NCBI GenBank assembly: GCA_037501455.1
Contig: CM074860.1
Span: forward strand, 37,148,501-37,212,500
DNA length: 64,000 nt
DNA from: Lantana camara
Lineage: Eukaryota; Streptophyta; Magnoliopsida; Lamiales; Verbenaceae
Reading direction: 5' to 3'
Positions 48,775-59,012 of this stretch are shown here, piece by piece. The notes below the pieces were generated by a model. The model saw only the letters and a list, made by a program, of their open reading frames with translations, did not search any database and had not been told where the DNA came from. The position numbers and the translations under genes were made by a program. Positions within the stretch are counted from its first letter, which is position 1, and each line of letters begins with the position of its first letter.

Positions 48775-51700
48775 TCAACGCATTTATTTATTGCTTCCCG
48801 GCTTATTTCTACTCTTCCCTTACCTGTTGCTTGCTTTGATGATTCTTTTGTTGTGAGTTCTCCCCTCAGGGGAAATTTGGTGACGAACTATGTCTACCGT
48901 GGTTGTCCGGTGGTTGTGGAAGATCAAGAGTATCCGGAAGATTTGATCAAGATGACTATCAAGAAGTATGGGGTGATTTTGGGCATGGATTGGTTGTTTC
49001 GACACCGGGCAAAGATGGATTATTAAGCGAAGAATGTGACTTTGGGTTCTACGGTATTTTCGGGTCAGAGGTTGAAGACCTACCCGTTTATTTTCTTTAT
49101 GGAAGCAAGTAGATTGTTCCGGGATGGTACGACGGGCTACGTGGCCTATCTTTTGAATAAGCCGAAGGATCAGGCGAAGCTCGAGGAGACGGAGATCGTG
49201 AAGGAGTTCCCTGATGTGTTTCCGGAGAATTTGGGATCTTTACCTCCAGATCGGGACGTCGAATTTTTAATAAATCTCTATCCTGGAGCAGAACCTTATG
49301 CGAAGTCTCCCTATAGGATGGCTCCAGCAGTGTTGAAGGAGCTGAAGACGCAACTTGACGAGCTCTTAGAGTGTGGTTACATTCGCCCGAGCACTTCTCA
49401 GTGGGGTGCTCTGGTCCTGTTTGTAAAGAAGAAAGACGGGACATTGCGAATGTGCATTGACTACCGTGAGCTGAACCGGTTAACGGTTAAGAACAAATAC
49501 CCCCTTCCACACATCGAAGAGTTGTTCGATCTCCTTCAAGGTTCAAGTGTTTATTCTAAGTTGGATCTAAGACAAGGGTATTATTAGTTGCGTATCCGGG
49601 AGGAAGATATACCCAAGACGGGTTTCAACACGAGATATGGGCATTTCGAGTTCATGGTCATGCCTTTTGGTCTTACTAATGCCCCAGCCGTGTTTATGGA
49701 TAAGATACACCGAATATTCCGGCCTTACCTCGATAAATTCGTGGTCATCTTTATAGGTGATATTCTGGTGTATTCGAGGTCCGTGGAAGAGCACGCGCGG
49801 TATTTAAGAATCGTCTTGTCTGCACTTCGGGAGCACCGATTGTTTGCTAAGTTCAGTAAGTGTGAGTTCTGGTTAGATCGGGTCTCCTTTTTGGGTCACT
49901 TCATTTCGGGAAATGGTACAGAAGTGGATCCGACGAAGATTGAGAAGGTTATGTTTTGGAAGCAACCGAAGAATGCCTTGGAAGTGAGAAGTTTTCTCGG
50001 GTTGGCAGGGTATTATAGGAGCTTTGTGAAAGATTTCTCGAAGATTGCTTCCCCGTTGACCCGGTTAACCAAGAAAGAGGTTAAATTCTAGTGGGATGAG
50101 GCGTGTGAGAAGAGTTTTCAAACTCTTAAGGAGAGATTGACTACTGCACCGATTCTAACCCTACCCGAGGGTTCGAAAGGCTACTCAGTTTACACCGAAG
50201 AGTCGAAAGAAGGTCTCGGTGGTGTGCTAATGCAGAATGGCAAAGTAGTGGCCTATGCGTCTAGGAAGTTAAAGGATCATGAGAAAAACTATCCCACTCA
50301 TGATTTAGAACTCGCCGCAGTGGTGTTTGGTTTAATGCATTGGCGTCATTACCTCTATGGAGTTACTTTTGAAGTGTTCATCGACCACCAAAGCCTTAAG
50401 TATTTGTTTACTCAGAAAGATTTCAATGTGAGATAGAGACGTTGGATGGAATTACTTGAGGATTATGATTGCAGAATTCAATACCATCCGGGTAAACCTA
50501 ACGTGGTTGCGGATGCTTTAAGCAGGAAAGCTAGTGTTTTAAATTTGGAAGCGGGTTCTAGTAAACAGAGTTCAGTGGTTTTGGTTTCGGAAGCTCGTTT
50601 GGCTAATATTTCGGTTCAACCGGATTTGAAGCAAAGATTGATAAAAGCTCAATCTATTGATACGGAAATTCAGAAATTGGTGGCTAAGGCAAGGATTGAT
50701 CCCGAAACCAAGTTCGGGTTTGATGATTCCGGGTTATTTCGATTTAAAGCTCGGGTTTGTAGTCCGGGAGAACTTAAGCAGTTGGTACTTGATGAGGCAC
50801 GTAGATCAGCTTATTCAGTACACCCTGGTACCACCAAGATGTATAAAGATTTAAGGACTTTGTATTGGTGGAACGGCATGAAAAGGGACGTTGCTAATTT
50901 GGTAAGAAGGTATCAAACATGCCAAGTGGTGAAAGCAGAGCACCAAAAACCGGGAGGAACTCTCCAACCACTTCTAATTCCCGAATGGAAGTGGGAGCAA
51001 GTGGCAATGGACTTCGTGTCCGGCTTGCCAAGGACCAAAGGAGGTTTCGATGGAATTTGGGTTATTATTGATCGGTTGACAAAATCAGCTCATTTCCTAA
51101 AGGTAAAAATGTCTGATAAGGTGCCTAAGCTAGCCCGGTTATATCGGAAAGAGATTGTTAGGTTACATGGTTCACCGGTTAGCATTGTTTCAGATAGGGA
51201 TCCTCGGTTCACATCAAGTTTTTAGCAAGAATTACAGAAGTGTTTGGGGACAAAGCTTCAGTTTAGTACTGCGTTTCACCCACAGACGGATGGTCAATCT
51301 GAGAGTTTAATAATGTATGTCGAGGACACTTCGTGCTTGTGCCTTGGATTACCAGGATTCGAGGGATGAGCAGTTGGATTTGGTCGAGTATGCCTACAAT
51401 AACAGTTTTCAGTCGTCAATTGGTATGGCTCCGTATGAGGCTTTATATGGAAGAAAATGTCGGTCCCCTCTGTTTTACGATATTGACGAGTGGAGATGGA
51501 CCAAAGATGGAAAGCTCGAAAGAGCTAAGAAACCTAAGGAAATTCAAGATACTATTGAGAAGGTGAAAGTGATTCGACAAAGGTTGAAAGCGACGCAAGA
51601 CCGACAGAAAAGTTACGCAGATAAGAGAAGACGACCCTTGGAATTTGATGTAGGAGATAAGGTCTTTTTAAAGACATCTCCTAGAAAAGGTTGTGCTCGG

Positions 51701-52077
51701 ATTGGTAAAAGTGGGAAACTTAACCCGCGCTACTTAGATCCCTTTGAGATCCTTGATCGAGTTGGGGAAGTGGCTCACCGATTAGAGTTACCACCGAGCT
51801 TAACCGGGATTCATAATGTTTTTCATGTCTCGCAACTTGGAAAACATTATCCCGATAAGTCTTCTATTCTTCCCATTGAGAAGGTACAGTTAGAGCCGTA
51901 TTTCACCTTTAAGAAGTACCCAGTTAAGGTGTTAGACCGGAAGAGGCAAGAGCTCAGAAACCAGCAAATCCCTCTTGTAAAGGTCTTGTGGCGTGATCAG
52001 AAATATGAGGAAGCCACTTGGGAGACTGAGGATAAGATGAAACAGTTCTATCCTGAACTTTTCAAAGACCTCGCTTC
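48775..52077 (+). pseudogene. pol: T9 gypsy pol pseudogene: protease, RT, RNase H, integrase, chromodomain
   Basis: Domains in order: protease (48775-49020), RT (about 49300-49830), RNase H (50130-50430), integrase (50760-51700) and chromodomain (about 51900-52070), the order of Ty3/gypsy chromoviruses. Breaks: a small deletion at 48775 removes the protease active-site triplet and shifts the frame; stops at 49024, 49585, 50089, 50434 and 51223; a second frameshift near 51328. Key residues are also lost: the RT catalytic box reads FIGDIL with Gly in place of the first Asp (49756-49758), the first RNase H Asp is Glu (50197-50199), and the integrase zinc site has Arg for the first His and Tyr for the first Cys. 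The normal stop is also lost, so the last frame runs into the 3' LTR. Confidence 0.93.
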
Positions 52078-52095
52078 GGACCTGAGGACAGGTCC
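52078..52095 (+). other. Pol-stop hairpin of T9
   Basis: A 7-bp stem GGACCTG / CAGGTCC closes an AGGA loop, 18 nt before the LTR. The overlapping TGA seen in the other elements is TCG here. Confidence 0.7.
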
Positions 52096-52113
52096 TTTTC
52101 AAGTAGGGACGTT
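52096..52113 (+). other. Polypurine tract of T9, decayed
   Basis: TTTTCAAGTAGGGACGTT, next to the 3' LTR, corresponds to the A/G-rich tract of T5 and T10 with pyrimidine substitutions. Confidence 0.6.
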
Positions 52114-52847
52114 TGTAACATCCCGACCGATCGGACTTTCAGGTAATCTATTACGTGCGCAATTTAATTGTTTCTCTTATGTGATTATGTGATATTTAAA
52201 TGCTAATGTGAATATTTGAAGTTAATTTCATTTAATTGCTTTAATATGAATTTGATGATTCTTAACGTTTAAACTTTCTTATCTCGTATTTTGCTTATTT
52301 TTGTAAATTCTTGATATATGCTAATTATGTTAGTTATGAAATCTTTTATATGCTCGTTTTACGTTTTGGAACTTGTTTCGGTTGCCTTTTTGGTTCGTTT
52401 TGGAGACGGGACCCAAAGGAGGCTAAAGAGCCTTTAGCGCACCTTGGGTTCCGGGCTGCATATCTTGAGATCGGGAATTCGGATTTGAATTCCGTCACCA
52501 CAGTTGGACTCGTTTCGATGACTCGGGTTCAATGGAACAAGCCTCACATTTTTATGAGTTCATTTAGACCCCCGAAATTCGACCGGAACGAGCAACTTAG
52601 GCCTAAAGTACATCTTTTGACCTAACCTTGAGTTATGGGTCCCTCTTAAACTTAACTAAACCTTAACCATGACTCTTGACCTTGAGTTAAATCTCTCCCT
52701 TGCCCCTTATTCTGTGAAAACCGAACCAAACCCCTCCCCCAAACCTTACAAACCCAGCTCCAAGTGAAAGAGAGAAGGAAGAAACCCCTTTTGGCCATTT
52801 TGTGATTTTGAGCTCAAATCACTTCCAAATCTTCCCAAATTTGAAAG

Positions 52848-54684
52848 GTAAGTTCATAATGTTAATCTACACTCTCCCCTATTTATTTTATGTGCTTCTG
52901 AGCTGAATTCCATGGTGGATTGATGAGATATAGCTATCATGTTGAATAATGGAAGTTGGGTGAATTTGTTGATTCTTGGTTCCATGATTGAATTTCTTGA
53001 GTCTTGGTCATTATATGTTGCTCCTAAGACATAATTCTAAGTATTTATTGCATGTTCTTTCATGGTAGTTGAGTTTTGGTAGAATCCCCATTAATGAACT
53101 CTTGAAGAACTTGATGGAATAGCTTGATGAATTCCTTTCCTTTCTTGCCTTGTTTCCTTTGCATATTTGGAGCTGATCTTGTTGCACATTTTTTGGATTG
53201 AATATATGTTGAATTGGTGTTATTTTCATGCATGTTGTGTGTACTTTTAATGGCCTAAGAGACTCCCTAAGTGCTGCCATGAAACTGCCCTGTTTTTGCT
53301 CTTAAAAACCAAAATTGCTACGTTATTTTTTTTTTAAGGACGAAGTCATGACACGACCGTATCATGAAACTAGAGGAAATGGACACAGCCCTATTGAGGG
53401 TTTGAATTATGTCCCCTGAATTTAATTAAATCGGACACGGTCTCGTCCATCTCCTTTGCATTTTCGACACGGCCGTATCCAACATGGTGGCGTCCGGGGT
53501 GGTTTCTTTCGTTATTTTGTTGCTTTTCGTTGGCTTTTCTTAGCTCGTTTATGACTTGTATGTTTGATTTACTTGTTATATTATGTGTTAAGTTTTATGT
53601 TGCAAATGTATGGCTTGTTTTACGCCCTCGTTTGTGAGATATGAACTTATATGCAATGAATGCTCTTATATGACCTAAATAGGGATTCATTTCATATCAT
53701 TCACATCATAAACCTACATATTCATTTACCGAGAATCAATGTGGTTCATATTGAGTCTAAGAGTGTCTCTTGTTGTTTCCTTTGTTCAGAGGACCTTCCC
53801 GTTGTGGACGAGCTTGCTCCTTAGGTGTCCGGTTTTCACTTTTCTCTCAACAACACGCGTTGATAAGGTGAGGTTTTTGTTCTTTTAGTTAAATGATCTA
53901 TAAACCTACTTGATTTGAAGCCTTGCATGCGATTATGTATAATATATGTTAAATAAGTGTATGGTAATTATATTAAGGGCTTGTCCCGCTTGTTATATGA
54001 TTTTGAAAACGTTTTGTATAAGTATATAAGCTATTTTGCTTTTGTTTGGAAAACTTTAGTGTTATGCAAGTGTGTGTGGGTAAGAGAGATTTAGTTTTGA
54101 AAGATAAGCTTCGTAGTATGTGTCATTTTTGTGATAAGTTTTGGGCCCCGGAGTGTGGTATGGCAATCTCGGGACGGCCAAGGGGTCGCTGAGCTCTTTC
54201 ATCAACACCTCCATTTGAGAGTCTCACCTAACCTTGGGAGGATCGAGGAAGGCAGTTTCTCTTGAGCCGGCGGAGATAACCATCGAAGGTTTCAAGGTCG
54301 TGATTAAACCTTGTCTCGTAGGTGTTATGGATAGTTAGGGTCGTCAACCCTTCTATCACCCGGTGTGAGGATGGATTATGATTTTTGCTTTACTTTGTTT
54401 CGTTCTTTGTTATGGAAGTTAGGGAAGTGTGAGAGTGGATTTTTAAATACCTAAAACTTGAGGTTTGGCCTTCGGCCCTTTTCTCCTCTATTTAAACCTA
54501 TATATATATATATATCACGGGAAACACTTTGGCTTGCAAAAACCACTCTCGGTTCATGGATCCTTTTGTTTTGAGTATTTGCTTTGCTCTATATGTATAT
54601 TGGATGTGTGAGTTAACCCCCTCACTAGTCACTAGGACTAACCCTCATTGTTGTTTTCCCTTTTCTCTTTCTGTTGAGTTGCAG
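52848..54684 (+). other. Putative intron inside LTR T9
   Basis: GAAAG|GTAAGT to GAGTTGCAG|GT, 1837 nt, containing the palindrome array. The donor lies about 100 nt after a C/A-rich presumed transcript start. Confidence 0.42.
53347..53480 (+). repeat. Palindrome array of T9 (3 recognisable copies)
   Basis: Copies lie at 53347-53366 (CATGACACG../..CGTATCATG, imperfect), 53433-53448 (GGACACG/CTCGTCC) and 53466-53480 (GACACGGCCGTATC). A further weak copy lies near 53391. Confidence 0.65.
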
Positions 54685-55116
54685 GTACTTCCGAGTCAAG
54701 CTAGGCGGCAAGTGTCGGTTGGGTTTACTTGTGGTGTAGCTTGAGTCGTCTTGCATAGTAGTGGCATATTTATTTATCTTTGCACTTGTGGGATTATGTA
54801 TTACGAATACTTAAGTTATTTTAGCCTCGGTGGGCATTGTATATCTCATATATATTCTAGCATGGCTAGTCGTTAACTTGACCCCATTTTGTTATGTATA
54901 TATGTGAACTTGGGATTCATGTTTGAGGTTTTATTGCTTCCGCTACTCTGATTTTAATTTGCTCTAGTTCTTGAGGGTCTAGGCCGCCTAGCGAGGGTAT
55001 GTGTTTTGTATGTCTCCCGTTCGCTACGGTTTGATACGGGTGCGGACTCTTTATCTCGTTACTCGTGTTAGACCTTAGTGCGGGGGATGTGGCACCCTTC
55101 GCTCCGGGGTGTTACA

Positions 55117-55243
55117 GTTCGTATTTCACTGTACGTTATTGACTGAAAAGTTCTTCGATTCATTTCGTTATTCGGCTATGGGTCACACATCCATTGCTAG
55201 ATTACGATAGTGTGATCTGTGAAGTGATTAATTAATTACTGTC
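55117..55243 (+). mobile_element. Copia LTR scrap
   Basis: It resembles 26396-26520 of the C1 LTR (TTATTGACTGAAAAGTTCTT, GGGTCACACA, TTGCTAGA, ATTAATTAATT). It overlaps in content with 25353-25601, so it is not the missing half of that fragment; it could be the remains of the C1 3' LTR. Confidence 0.6.
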
Positions 55244-55629
55244 TGTAGCACCCGAGCGCAAGGTACCACATCACCCGCACCGTGACCCGACCCGAATATG
55301 AAATGGACGATCCATACTCGAGCTAAGTCACGGCGAACGGGGACAAACACACACGCTATGCTAGGCGGGCTAACCCTTAAACCATAAAATCAGAGTGATT
55401 ACAAAATGCGGAAGCAATAACTGGCCATAATATAAACAATGAGCAATCAAACTCCAAAAATAATCCATATACATTATCAAATGTCGTCAAGGCTCAAATA
55501 ACCAATACGCTCCATTATTAATCAGTACAATGATCCAACGTGCAATATGTGAGTGTAAAACCAAAATACAAGGGCTAAAAGACGAAAGTAAAACCTATGA
55601 CTCGAAATCCCGCCTAGCTCCCTTGACAC

Positions 55630-57987
55630 CTGCACAACACAACTGAAAGCCAAACGGGTTCAGTCCAAAAGGGACTGGTGGGTATAAAATCAGGGCATAA
55701 ATATAATATACGACAATAATTAAACATTCACAGGCAAGTTATAATCCCAAGTGAGGTTTTGAAGAAATTCCCAAGTGGGCAAATAGAATCATCAAAAGGG
55801 ATTATAACAATTCATTAACATTTGGTCATTATTGGCCCGGCGAGTGGGCGTGCATTATCTCCAACCAACACCTCGTGTAATACCTTAACATTCATTCATT
55901 CATTCATTCAGTTCATGCATATCATTCTTTCGTGCGCATTCAATAACATTTACACCTTTTTCCTCCGGGTTGGTGGCGGGTTTGCAAGGCCCATCCACCC
56001 ATTCATTGACCAAAAGGGGAACATGACTCCCCAGATGGCACTCAGCGTCCATTCCTCGCTAACTCCTAACGAGGTCCGGTTACGCCGTTCATTAGTGGGA
56101 CTAGTGTGAGGGTTTCCCGTCAACCCATGCCTCCTCGGTTCCCCACTCACAACAAGCCCCTGGGCCCCATTCATTGTGAACATTCATTCATTCTCGCCAA
56201 AACATTAGGTAGGATTCATGAAATAAGGGCTTTACGTTTGCAATCATTTACTCGAGAAAAGACTCAATATATATATATATATCGTATTACTTTGGCTTAA
56301 AACTTTTCGCATAGGGAGATATATCGGGTCGTTTTATCTAAGTAGAAGAGAAACCCACCTTAAACCAAGAAAAGAGAGCACAAGAGCCTCACTGACCAGC
56401 CTCGTCTCCAACGGGATCAAAATCTGTGCAAGAGAGGTGAAGTGAGACTGAATATGACCAAATAAGACGCTCGGCAATGAAATGATTATGCTATGAATGC
56501 ATGAAAGATCATATTATATCATGGAAATGTTCATGTGCACTATTAAGGAATTTAAATCACATAATCAAGTCATTCAATCATTCGTTCACTTCCATTCAAT
56601 TCATAAATTCACGTTTCCAATCAATTCAATTCAAGAAATTCAAATAGGAGCCTAGTACGTATTCAATCTTTCACAAAATGCTACCACATACATCATATTA
56701 CATAATATAACATATTTCCAAAGTTCGAAAATAAGAAGAATTCATATGATAAGGGAAATGGTTATGGAAATCACAAACGACACAAAAACGCACATAAACG
56801 GCATTCAATAAAAGTATGCCTAATTCTCATCCAAATGTTATGAAATCAAACCACCATACTCTCAACACATAGTAAAACAAGTTCATAGTTCATCACGAAT
56901 GAAGATAAAGGCGTTAAGGAGGTGAAACAATCAAAAATAGAAAAGGAAAAGACAAGAGTTGCGCAGGGGAAGGGACACGCCCGTGTCCCTCAAATAAACT
57001 GGACTGAGACACGGGGGTGTCTCAGTACAGAACTGAAAAAAAGGCGTGACACGGGGGTGTCACACAATACAAGGTAAAAGAGACACGGGGGTGTCACGGT
57101 ACAGACCCAAAAATGCAAACAAAGCTTACCGGCAAAACAACCCTATACAAAATAAGTTCCAAAAACATACCAAATCAACTCTAAATTTTATGAAACTTGA
57201 TATACAACATATTTAGCATGTTAGGAGAATTTTTCATTTAGAAAGTAAAGGCAAAATCACACGTTAAGAGCACCAAAACCATGCAGCAAGTCTGGGGCGC
57301 CAAAATCGCACATATGAGATCAATTGGTTAAATCATGCCATGATCAAGTACTTAGGGGCTGAATTTGAATCTAAAACCTTAGGGAAAGCATGCTAACATA
57401 CTAAAAAACTAATATACATCATATATATACAAAATGGCACGAATTGAAGCACATTCGAATGACCAACGAACCACAAAACGCAACAGCAACAGGTCTGTCA
57501 TGGATCATGCATAAGAACAGGTCATGTATTTCGGTTTTGGGGCTTAAAATGATTCCAAAAGCTTGCAATATGAACTCTAACATATAAAAAAATGAGTGTA
57601 CATCATCTCCATGAAAATGCACACGAAATGAAGGCCATTTTATCAAGCAACAAACCATAATTCCACACAGCAGTCCCGAAACAGGGGAGGCAGTTTTCAT
57701 CATCAAGTTTGGGGCTCTAAATCACATAATTTCATCAAAGGGTCTAAAGAGAAAATCATCCTAACATCATATACTATCAGTTAGGAAACAAATAGGCCAA
57801 GAAACAAGCTCATATCATCATGTATAAGTAAGGAAATCAGTCACACAACTAGATAAGTCATTAGAGCAAAAATCCCCAAAATTTCATATCAAGCTCATAA
57901 CTCAAACCCTAACCAAATCTTATCCAAAATCAGAAATAAATGGATGAAATCATGTATAAAAGAGTATAGGATACATAAATATTCATA
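55630..57987 (-). other. Putative intron inside LTR T10
   Basis: The minus strand reads TTCAAG|GTATG to GTTGTGCAG|GT, 2358 nt. It encloses the palindrome array. Confidence 0.4.
56971..57097 (-). repeat. Palindrome array of T10 (4 copies)
   Basis: Copies lie at 56971-56990 (arms AGGGACACG/CGTGTCCCT), 57004-57025 (CTGAGACAC/GTGTCTCAG), 57046-57063 (GTGACAC/GTGTCAC) and 57080-57097. The core GACAC..GTGTC is constant; the outer bases change on both arms together. Confidence 0.9.
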
Positions 57988-58773
57988 CCTTGAAGATTTG
58001 GTGAAGAAGGGAAGTGATTTGAGCTCAAAATCACAAAGGTAGCCAAGATTCTTTCTCTTCTCTTCTCTTCCTCTCTCTCGATCTGGTGCAGCAGAAATGG
58101 GGGGGGGGGGGGGGGTGTTTGGCTCGTTTTTGCTGATGAAAGAGGAGGAGAGAGGGGCTAACTCAAGTACAAAATCATGGGTTAAATCTTGGTTAAGTTT
58201 AGGTTGGATTAAAGGGTCCCACCATGAAGACTAGTCAACAAAAGGGTTCTTCTTGCACGAGTTGTTCGTTACGGTTGGATTTCGGAGGTCCTAATGATCT
58301 CCAAAAGATATGAGGCTTGTTCCATTATCTCCGAGTCGTTGATGCGAAGGCAACGGAGGTGACGGAATTCGAATCCGAATTCCCGAGCTCAAGATATGAC
58401 GTCCGGAACCCAGGGCGCCCTTAAAAGCGTTTTAAGCCCTATAAGTCCCGTCTCCAAAAACCGAAATCAAAATTAAATCAAACGAGCTTAAAATTACAAC
58501 GTAAGCACATAAACACGTTAATAACTCACATAATTCAAGTATACCAAGTTATCACAAAAATCGAAATTGAAAACGGAGTTAAACGAATCAAAAACGGTTC
58601 GAAAAGGATTCAAACGTTTAAAACTTCAAACCTAAACTTAATATCAATAATCAAATATTCCAAATAATTCAAATTAACGCATGCTTAATAATTAAATGCA
58701 CATTTAGCACATCCGTAACGTTGTACTTAAAAGATCGAAGAGTCGGGGCGTTACAACCTCTCCCCCTTATAAA

Positions 58774-58791
58774 GAATCCGTCCTCGGATTC
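58774..58791 (-). other. Pol-stop hairpin of T10
   Basis: The minus strand has stem GAATCCG / CGGATTC and loop AGGA, overlapping a TGA at 58790-58792 that follows an LFLGR-like pol end. It is identical to the T5 hairpin. Confidence 0.65.
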
Positions 58792-58817
58792 ACTATCTGC
58801 CTAAAAACAATTAATGA

Positions 58818-59012
58818 AGGAACCCCGTTCCTCACAAACAACAAGGAGAGAATCCCCGTCTCTCAAACAACAAAGAGAGAACCCCGTCTCTCAAAACAAC
58901 AAAGAGAGAGAGAACCCCATCTCTCAAAAACAACAAAGAGAGAACCCCGGCTCTCAAAACAACAATGAGAGGACCCCGTCTCTCGAACAAGAATGAGAGA
59001 ACCCCGTCTCTC
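58818..59012. repeat. Tandem array of seven GAGAGA/TCTCTC hairpin units
   Basis: The period is about 28-30 bp. Each unit has GAGAGAA, then CCCCG, then TCTCTC, then an AACAAC linker. The first unit differs as GGAAC/GTTCC, with both arms changed together. Confidence 0.85.

Larger units (their letters stand above)
52114..55116 (+). mobile_element. T9 3' LTR, complete
   Basis: It runs from TGTAACATCCCG to GGTGTTACA, 3003 bp. Donor-like GAAAG|GTAAG is at 52847/52848 and acceptor-like TTGCAG|GT at 54684/54685. The array is at 53347-53480, hairpin TAGTC/GACTA at 54626-54640 and TTGCTTCCGC at 54933-54942. It differs from the 5' copy at a few percent of positions by eye, and lacks about 50 bp near 54435. 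Confidence 0.92.
55244..58755 (-). mobile_element. T10 3' LTR, complete
   Basis: It runs from TGTAGCACCCGAGCG to GGGCGTTACA, 3512 bp. GCGGAAGCAA is at 55408-55417, acceptor-like signal at 55630, hairpin CAGTCC/GGACTG 55661-55677, decayed TTGCAA palindrome 55977-55993, array 56971-57097, donor-like AAG|GTATGA at 57987 and a 17-G run near 58099. It is nearly identical by eye to 62151-63855. Confidence 0.92.

Noticed and set aside
58814..58996. 60-codon frame with repeated RENP-type residues
   Set aside because: It is a by-product of the 28-30 bp hairpin repeat. Both strands are open.
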